Source: JALYNX01 sp964608055 (GTDB taxonomy: Bacteria; Actinomycetota; Acidimicrobiia; Spongiisociales; ZC4RG35). Taken from it: 10,069 nt of DNA. Below the pieces are notes generated by a model. The model did not search any database, was not told the origin of the DNA, and worked only from the letters and a program-made list of their open reading frames with translations. The stretch covers positions 1 through 10,069 of the forward strand of contig CAZSMJ010000070.1 of NCBI GenBank assembly GCA_964608055.1, written 5' to 3'. The position numbers and the translations under genes are program-made. Positions 5,190-10,069 of the stretch are shown here, piece by piece (the first letter of the stretch is position 1; each line of letters opens with the position of its first letter).

Positions 5190-6347
5190 TTGAGACCGTT
5201 CTACACCCGGATGGAGGCGCGGTCTCCGGACGAGGAGCATCGGGCGTCGACTCCTCTCGAGCTTCTTTTCGACCTGGTTTTCGTGGTCGCCGTGGCCCGG
5301 GCCTCATCCCAATTCCATCATGGCATTGCTGGCGCTCACATCGCAGATGCCCTGCTCGGCTACTCGATGGTCTTCTTCGGGATCTGGTGGGCTTGGATGA
5401 ACTTCACCTGGTTCGCCTCTGCGTACGACACCGATGACATCGCATATCGGTTGGCGGTCTTCGTCCAACTCGTTGGCGCCCTGATCTTTGCAGCCGGGGT
5501 GACTGCCCTCTTCCGGGGCGAGCTCCTGATCGGAGTCATCGGCTATGTGGTCATGCGGCTCGCCCTCGTCGGCCAATGGGTCCGCGCCTCCAGGGCCGAT
5601 CCGGAGCGGCGCCGAGCCTGTCTCCGCTTCGCCATCGGCGTATCCAGTCTGCAGCTGGGTTGGATCGCCCTGCTCTTCATGCCCCAGGCCATGGTGACCC
5701 CCGGCTTCCTGATCCTGGCGATACTCGAGCTGGTGGTTCCGATCTGGGCGGAGTGGGCTGCTCACACCCCCTGGCATCCGGACCACATCACCGAGCGCTA
5801 CGGGCTGTTCACCATCATCGTCCTCGGTGAGTCGATTCTCGCCGGCTCGCTCGCCATCGAAGCTGCGGCCGAAGCTGGTCTTTTGAGCACGGAATTGGTG
5901 TCGACAGTTGGCGGCGGGCTGTTGATCGTGCTCGCCATGTGGTGGCTCTACTTCGAGCGGCCCTTCGAATGGCGGCTGCAGTCGTTTTCGCATGCGTTCA
6001 TCTGGGGATACGGCCATCTGCCGATCTGGGCGGCGGCCGCTGCGGTCGGAGCCGGGCTGTCAGTCGCTATCGATGAGGTCATCGGTGGGACCACGATCGG
6101 GGCGGTCGGCGCCGGGGCGGCGGTGGCGATTCCGGTCGCGATATATCTGCTCGGTCTCTGGATGCTTCATCTTCCGGTGGCACATGACCCCGCCAACAGG
6201 TTTCTCGCCCCGGTGACCGTGATTCTCATCCTGTTGACCCCGTGGACCGGTGAGGCTCCGCTGCTAACCGGGCTGGCGTTGGTGGCGTTGCTTGTCGTCA
6301 AGCACCTGCTCGCCGGGAGAGCGGTGGCCAAGTACCGGTTCAGCTGA
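5190..6347 (+). CDS. LtrA-family multi-pass membrane protein
   Basis: A 385-residue integral membrane protein with the low-temperature-requirement A family signatures: EEHRASTPLELLFDLVFVVAV (15-35), GIWWAWMNFTWFASAYDTDD (64-83) and ERYGLFTIIVLGESILAG (202-219). About ten hydrophobic segments are visible (for example 24-40, 56-76, 86-108, 111-130, 146-165, 169-190, 205-225, 237-255, 272-296, 305-328, 337-355). The biochemical role of the family is unknown. The TTG at 5190, 3 nt after the P450 stop, is chosen over ATG 5211 because the RPFYTRMEARSPDEEHR stretch looks like the conserved start of homologues; it is rare as a start codon, so this is moderate. Very likely co-transcribed with the P450. 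Converges on the PLP decarboxylase with 8 bp between stops. Confidence 0.9.
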   Translation: MRPFYTRMEARSPDEEHRASTPLELLFDLVFVVAVARASSQFHHGIAGAHIADALLGYSMVFFGIWWAWMNFTWFASAYDTDDIAYRLAVFVQLVGALIFAAGVTALFRGELLIGVIGYVVMRLALVGQWVRASRADPERRRACLRFAIGVSSLQLGWIALLFMPQAMVTPGFLILAILELVVPIWAEWAAHTPWHPDHITERYGLFTIIVLGESILAGSLAIEAAAEAGLLSTELVSTVGGGLLIVLAMWWLYFERPFEWRLQSFSHAFIWGYGHLPIWAAAAAVGAGLSVAIDEVIGGTTIGAVGAGAAVAIPVAIYLLGLWMLHLPVAHDPANRFLAPVTVILILLTPWTGEAPLLTGLALVALLVVKHLLAGRAVAKYRFS

Positions 6348-6355
6348 CAGCTAGA

Positions 6356-7735
6356 TCAGCCGACGAGCGTCTTCTCGATGATGTCGATCGCGTGATCGAT
6401 GTGGTCACTCGTCGTCCTCCGGTTGAGGATGGCGAATCGGAGCACGAATCGGCCTTCGACCACGGTGGGTGAGACATGCACCAGCCGCTCCCGGTTGATC
6501 GCTTCCATCGCCGCCCGCCCCTGGTCGTCGTCACGGAAGCGGAACGCCACGATCGAGAGGTCCGGCCGCCAGGGGGCGTCGACGCCCTCGATGCCGGACA
6601 GGCGGTCGTAGGCCGATTCAGCGAGGTCGAGGGCTTCGTCGAGCGCCTCGCGGAAAGGGCCAACGCCATGGAGGTGGAGCGGCAGCCACACTTGGAGGCC
6701 ACGGAACGGTCGTGACAACTCGGGGCCGAGAGCTGCGATGTCCCGCAACCCGGAGTGACTGTCCTCGGCGAGGAGGTAGGCGCCGCGACCCTGGTTGGCG
6801 TCGATCAGGTATGACTCGTCCTTGACCAGCAGGGCGCCGTTGCCGAACGGGATGGAGAGACCTTTGTGGGGGTCGATGGAGATCGAGTCGGCCTTCTCGA
6901 TTCCGCGGAGTCGAGCTCGACCCCGGTCGGTGAGCTGGAAGAAACCGCCGTACGCCCCGTCGATGTGGAACCAGAGCTCGTTCGAGACCGAGATCTCACC
7001 CAGATCCGACAACTGATCGACGGTGCCGGTATCGGTGGTGCCCGCGGACCCCACAACCAGGAAGGGCAGCCGGCCCGCCTTGCGATCCTCGTCGATGGCC
7101 GAGACCAGTGCCTCGGGGTCGATGCGGAGATCCGCGTCCACGCTGACAGTGCGGATCTGGTCGTCGCGGAACCCGGCAAGACGGGCTGCCTTGGCCACCG
7201 AGTGATGGGTGTGCGCGGTGAGGTAGAGGACCCCCCTCGTCAGGTCGTCACCCAGTTTGGAGGTGCGGGCGGCGACGATGGCGGTGAAATTGGCCAGCGA
7301 ACCACCGGAAAGCATTAGACCCGAGGCTTTCTCGCCCATTGCGAACAGCGACGTCATCCAGGAGACGACTCCGTGCTCGATGGCGCTCATGCCCGGGGCG
7401 GCTCCGGCAACTCCGCTGTAACGGTTGAGGCCGGCGGCGAGGAACTCCGCCAGGGCGGCCGTGTACAAGCCGCCGTTGGGGATGTAGGAGAGGTGGCCAC
7501 CTGAAGGGTGGAGGATCCCGGACTGGCCCGCCACTTCGAGATCCTCGAGAATCTCGGCCAGGCCGCGACCAATCTCGGCCGGTGGGCTTGCCAGCTTGGC
7601 CGCCACCGACGGATCCAGATCGACACCGGAGGCGGGCATGGTTGCGGCCCGCTCATACCAATCGTCGAGATAGTGGAGGATCGCCTCGTTGAGGGCTTCA
7701 CGCTCCCGTTTATCGGGCTCCAGAGGCGTCGACAT
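6356..7735 (-). CDS. Group II pyridoxal-phosphate-dependent amino acid decarboxylase
   Basis: A fold-type I PLP enzyme of the glutamate/aromatic amino acid/tyrosine decarboxylase family. From ATG 7735 it has 459 residues: SGGSLANF (143-150, cofactor phosphate), THHSVAKAARLAG (176-188, ring-stacking His), GTTDTGTVD (232-240), FHIDGAYGGFF (256-266, Asp259 to the pyridine nitrogen) and ISIDPHKGLSIPFGNG (285-300) with Lys291 as the Schiff base. Substrate cannot be fixed; glutamate, aspartate and aromatic amino acids are all possible. An in-frame ATG at 7780 would add 15 residues, but these do not look like the family, would leave only 21 bp for two divergent promoters, and TACCTT (7748-7743) sits 7 nt before ATG 7735, a typical leaderless arrangement. 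Neither start has a Shine-Dalgarno. Divergent from the ADC-like/dehydrogenase pair. Confidence 0.9.
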   Translation of the reverse strand: MSTPLEPDKREREALNEAILHYLDDWYERAATMPASGVDLDPSVAAKLASPPAEIGRGLAEILEDLEVAGQSGILHPSGGHLSYIPNGGLYTAALAEFLAAGLNRYSGVAGAAPGMSAIEHGVVSWMTSLFAMGEKASGLMLSGGSLANFTAIVAARTSKLGDDLTRGVLYLTAHTHHSVAKAARLAGFRDDQIRTVSVDADLRIDPEALVSAIDEDRKAGRLPFLVVGSAGTTDTGTVDQLSDLGEISVSNELWFHIDGAYGGFFQLTDRGRARLRGIEKADSISIDPHKGLSIPFGNGALLVKDESYLIDANQGRGAYLLAEDSHSGLRDIAALGPELSRPFRGLQVWLPLHLHGVGPFREALDEALDLAESAYDRLSGIEGVDAPWRPDLSIVAFRFRDDDQGRAAMEAINRERLVHVSPTVVEGRFVLRFAILNRRTTSDHIDHAIDIIEKTLVG

Positions 7736-7742
7736 CGAGTTC

Positions 7743-7748
7743 AAGGTA
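7743..7748 (-). promoter_or_regulatory. -10-like box before the PLP decarboxylase
   Basis: TACCTT on the minus strand, preceded by GC and followed by 7 nt and ATG 7735. This spacing would start the transcript at or beside the start codon. In the other direction TACGAT (7782-7787) is a possible -10 for the ADC-like gene. No clear -35 for either. Confidence 0.3.
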
Positions 7749-7801
7749 GCCCACCGTGGTGACTTCGTGAGATCCGCCATCTACGATGAGATCGTCCTCA
7801 A

Positions 7802-8611
7802 ATGCCCGGATTTCTCTTCCCACGCACCGCCGACGGACGTTCGTCGCTGATCCCGCCGCCCCCGTGGCACTACTCCGGGGAGATGATCACCGTCGAGTAT
7901 CGGGCCGAGCCCGACCGGGTCGCCGCCCTGCTTCCGGACGGTCTCACGATCAGTTCCGAGGACCCGGGGGCGGTTGCGGTGATCTGGGCCGAGTGGCAGA
8001 GCTGTGGCGACGACTTCGCCGAGATCCTCGACCCGGTGCGGTCCCAGTACAAGGAGTGTTTCGTGGTCATCCGCTGCGAGTGGGAGGGAGCGACCTGGAG
8101 TCGGTGCCCCTACATCTGGGTGGACAAGGACTTCGCACTGGTTCGCGGTTACCACCAGGGATACCCCAAGAAGTTGGGGGAGATCTGGATGACACGCCCG
8201 GTCGTGATTGGCAAGGCCGGTCCCCGGTTGGAGGGCGGAGGCCGCTTCGGGGCAACGCTTTCGGCGGCTGGTCGTCGTCTCGCCGAAGCCACTGTCACTC
8301 TGCGTGAGCCGGCGACGAGCCCGGGATTCGTCAACGGTCACCCGATGCTCCACAACCGTTGGTGGCCGGCCATCGAGTCCGACGGCGTCGATTCGATGGA
8401 CGAGTTGGTGACCATGCGCGGCGTGGACGGCGAGGTGAGCGACGTGTGGTCGGGGGAGGCCGAGATCGAGTTGTTCGACGCCCCCACCGAGGAGCTTGCC
8501 ATGCTGGAGCCGGTGGAGATGATTGGCGGCTACTACCACCGGGTAGGGGTCACGTGGAAGGAAGGGACCACGCTGCGGCGTACTGTTCCGATGGAGGTCG
8601 AAGAAGAATGA
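7802..8611 (+). CDS. Acetoacetate decarboxylase-like protein
   Basis: A 269-residue protein of the acetoacetate decarboxylase (ADC) superfamily, normal length. The N-terminal pattern PPPPWHYSGEMITVEYRA (18-35) followed by VAALLPDGL (40-48) is typical. The adjacent lysines Lys123-Lys124 in GYPKKLGE match the ADC pair in which the first lysine forms the Schiff base with the keto acid and the second lowers its pKa; QYKECFVVIRCEWEG (82-96) holds acidic residues near the expected active-site positions. Several members of this superfamily are not true acetoacetate decarboxylases but act as aldolase-dehydratases, hydratases or decarboxylases on other keto acids, so the substrate is open. Its TGA overlaps the ATG of the aldehyde dehydrogenase (ATGA), so the two are translated together and probably work in one pathway. 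No clear Shine-Dalgarno. Confidence 0.85.
   Translation: MPGFLFPRTADGRSSLIPPPPWHYSGEMITVEYRAEPDRVAALLPDGLTISSEDPGAVAVIWAEWQSCGDDFAEILDPVRSQYKECFVVIRCEWEGATWSRCPYIWVDKDFALVRGYHQGYPKKLGEIWMTRPVVIGKAGPRLEGGGRFGATLSAAGRRLAEATVTLREPATSPGFVNGHPMLHNRWWPAIESDGVDSMDELVTMRGVDGEVSDVWSGEAEIELFDAPTEELAMLEPVEMIGGYYHRVGVTWKEGTTLRRTVPMEVEEE
8593..8597 (+). promoter_or_regulatory. Ribosome binding site of the aldehyde dehydrogenase
   Basis: GGAGG inside the end of the ADC-like gene, 10 nt before ATG 8608, with further purines between. It supports ATG 8608 over the in-frame ATG at 8644, which lacks such a site. Confidence 0.5.
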
Positions 8612-10062
8612 CAGCAATCCTTGAAGAACTCAGAGCCGGCGGCATGACCGGGCTCTTCATCGGAGGGGAATGGGTCGAAGGTGCCGGCGAGCTGCCGGTG
8701 GTCGATCCCGCCTCCGAGGAGGTCCTGGTTGGGGTGGGCCTGGCAGAGGCGTCCCATGGCGACGATGCGGTGGCAGCTGCCTTCGACGCATCGAAGTCCT
8801 GGGCGCAGACCCCGCCACGGGAACGGGGCGAAATCCTGCGGCGAACCTTCGAGGCGATGCGGGCGAGAGAGGACGACCTCGCTGAGCTCATCGTCCTCGA
8901 GAACGGCAAGGCATTCTCCGATGCCCTCGGCGAGGTTCGCTACGCCGCCGAGTTCTTCCGATGGTTTTCCGAAGAGGCGTCCCGGGTGTCGGGGGAGTTG
9001 CGGATGGCTCCCGGCGGCGATAAGCGGATCATGACCTTCCGTCAGCCGGTCGGCGTTTCGGTGATGGTGACCCCGTGGAATTTCCCGGCGGCGATGGCGA
9101 CCAGGAAGCTGGGCCCGGCCCTGGCCGCGGGCTGCACCACGATCGTCAAGCCGGCGTCCGACGCCCCGCTCACCACCCTCGCCATTGTCCACCTCATGGA
9201 GCAGGCGGGCCTCCCGCCGGGGGTGGTCAATGTGGTGATGGCCAGAGGCTCGTCCGGTGTGATCGAGAACATGTTGCGCGATCCCCGGATTCGCAAGCTC
9301 TCCTTCACCGGGTCGACCGAGGTCGGACAGACACTGATGAAAGTCGCTTCCGATCAGGTGCTTCGGGTGTCGATGGAATTGGGTGGCAACGCCCCGTTCC
9401 TCGTTTTCGATGACGCCGACCTGAATGCGGCGCTCGAAGGTGCGATGGTGGCCAAGATGCGCAACGCGGGGGAGGCTTGCACCGCAGCCAATCGCTTCCT
9501 GGTCCACGCCGCGGTCGCCGAGGAATTCACCTCGATGCTCGCCGGGGCGATGGGTGCTTTGAAGATGGGGCCCGGGATCGACCGCTCCAATCAGGTGGGC
9601 CCGATGATCAACGAGCGCTCGCGTGACGACATCGCCAAGTTGGTCCAGACCGCAGTAGATGACGGCGCCAAAGTGGTACTGGGGGCCTCGGTCCCTGATC
9701 GCCGTGGGTACTTCTACGAGCCGACGGTGCTGTCCGGGGTAGCGGCGGACTCGGAGATCCTCCGGCACGAGATCTTTGGCCCGGTGGCGCCGGTGGTGAC
9801 GTTCGAAACGGACGAGGAGGCGATTGCTCTCGCCAATGACACCGTCTACGGGCTGGCCGCCTACCTGTACAGCGGTGATCTGGCCCGTGGGCTGCGTGCT
9901 GCCGAGGCTATCGAGTCGGGGATGGTGGGGGTCAATCGGGGCCTGGTATCGGACCCAGCCGCCCCCTTTGGGGGTTGGAAGCACTCCGGCATCGGTCGTG
10001 AAGGCTCCCACGAGGGGATGGACGAGTACCTGGAGACCAAATACGTGGCGGTGAGCTGGTAA
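8608..10062 (+). CDS. NAD(P)-dependent aldehyde dehydrogenase, succinate-semialdehyde dehydrogenase-like
   Basis: A complete 484-residue aldehyde dehydrogenase, the length of GabD. Motifs: TPWNFP (155-160, Asn158 oxyanion hole), VKPASDAPLTT (180-190, Lys181 cofactor), FTGSTEVG (233-240, Rossmann turn), MELGGNAPF (256-264, general base Glu257), NAGEACTAANR (287-297, nucleophile Cys291) and EIFGPVAPV (388-396). The C-terminal APFGGWKHSGIGREGSHEGM and the following DEYLETKYV (452-480) resemble succinate-semialdehyde dehydrogenases, which oxidise succinate semialdehyde to succinate at the end of the GABA shunt; related semialdehydes are equally possible. All catalytic residues are present. The ATG overlaps the stop of the ADC-like gene by 4 nt, so the two form one unit. 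A divergent PLP decarboxylase would fit a glutamate-GABA route, but no GABA aminotransferase is in view. Only 7 nt of sequence follow the stop. Confidence 0.93.
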   Translation: MTAILEELRAGGMTGLFIGGEWVEGAGELPVVDPASEEVLVGVGLAEASHGDDAVAAAFDASKSWAQTPPRERGEILRRTFEAMRAREDDLAELIVLENGKAFSDALGEVRYAAEFFRWFSEEASRVSGELRMAPGGDKRIMTFRQPVGVSVMVTPWNFPAAMATRKLGPALAAGCTTIVKPASDAPLTTLAIVHLMEQAGLPPGVVNVVMARGSSGVIENMLRDPRIRKLSFTGSTEVGQTLMKVASDQVLRVSMELGGNAPFLVFDDADLNAALEGAMVAKMRNAGEACTAANRFLVHAAVAEEFTSMLAGAMGALKMGPGIDRSNQVGPMINERSRDDIAKLVQTAVDDGAKVVLGASVPDRRGYFYEPTVLSGVAADSEILRHEIFGPVAPVVTFETDEEAIALANDTVYGLAAYLYSGDLARGLRAAEAIESGMVGVNRGLVSDPAAPFGGWKHSGIGREGSHEGMDEYLETKYVAVSW

Positions 10063-10069
10063 GGGATCG

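Noticed and set aside
5304..6017. 237-codon minus-strand frame over LtrA
   Set aside because: Acidic, Asp/Glu/Gln/Pro-rich, the expected antisense of a hydrophobic high-GC gene.
6343..6360. GCTGA/TCAGC hairpin between LtrA and the PLP decarboxylase as a bidirectional terminator
   Set aside because: A 5-bp stem around two stop codons is too weak to call.
8533..10011. 492-codon open frame on the minus strand
   Set aside because: Antisense shadow of the aldehyde dehydrogenase; rich in His, Gly and Arg with no domain, typical of high-GC opposite-strand frames.

Overview
The window is high-GC bacterial chromosome, gene-dense, with gaps of 0-160 bp between genes. The gene content (VanW/YoaR-type cell-wall protein, LtrA membrane protein, class I P450, acetoacetate-decarboxylase-like enzyme, GabD-like dehydrogenase) and the many starts without a Shine-Dalgarno sequence, some directly behind a -10-like hexamer, suggest an actinobacterium, perhaps an uncultured Acidimicrobiia-like lineage. 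That placement is inference. I see no rRNA, tRNA, CRISPR array, insertion sequence or phage gene.

Layout: a VanW-family protein cut by the left edge (1-615, -); a stand-alone Fe-S PD-(D/E)XK nuclease of the AddB/Cas4 type (715-1497, +); an 18-residue four-cysteine ORF (1523-1579, -) facing away from an ArsR/SmtB metalloregulator (1655-1987, +); an OsmC peroxidase (2054-2485, +); a coupled FAH-family and DUF1697 pair (3867 down to 2492, -); a cytochrome P450 (3924-5186, +) followed closely by an LtrA-family membrane protein (5190-6347, +); a group II PLP decarboxylase (7735 down to 6356, -); and, divergent from it, an acetoacetate-decarboxylase-like gene overlapping an aldehyde dehydrogenase (7802-10062, +).

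The most interesting spot is 1482-1655. The short ORF encodes MIPVDDVSGCCGGGSRCC, has a near-perfect Shine-Dalgarno and a consensus TTGACA -35 box, and shares a 75-bp divergent promoter region with arsR. A 34-bp imperfect palindrome lies over both promoters. The ArsR protein itself carries a Cys-Cys pair at its N-terminus and a Cys-X-Cys in the helix before the recognition helix, as in arsenic/antimony sensors. No arsenite pump or arsenate reductase is in view. A simple model is a thiol-rich peptide, and possibly the OsmC thiol peroxidase, under control of a metalloid-sensing repressor. I know of no described system with this arrangement, and it is inferred from sequence only.

The remaining genes are catabolic or detoxifying: FAH next to P450 is typical of ring or lipid degradation, and the PLP decarboxylase, ADC-like enzyme and semialdehyde dehydrogenase suggest amino-acid or keto-acid breakdown, but no complete pathway can be read from this window.
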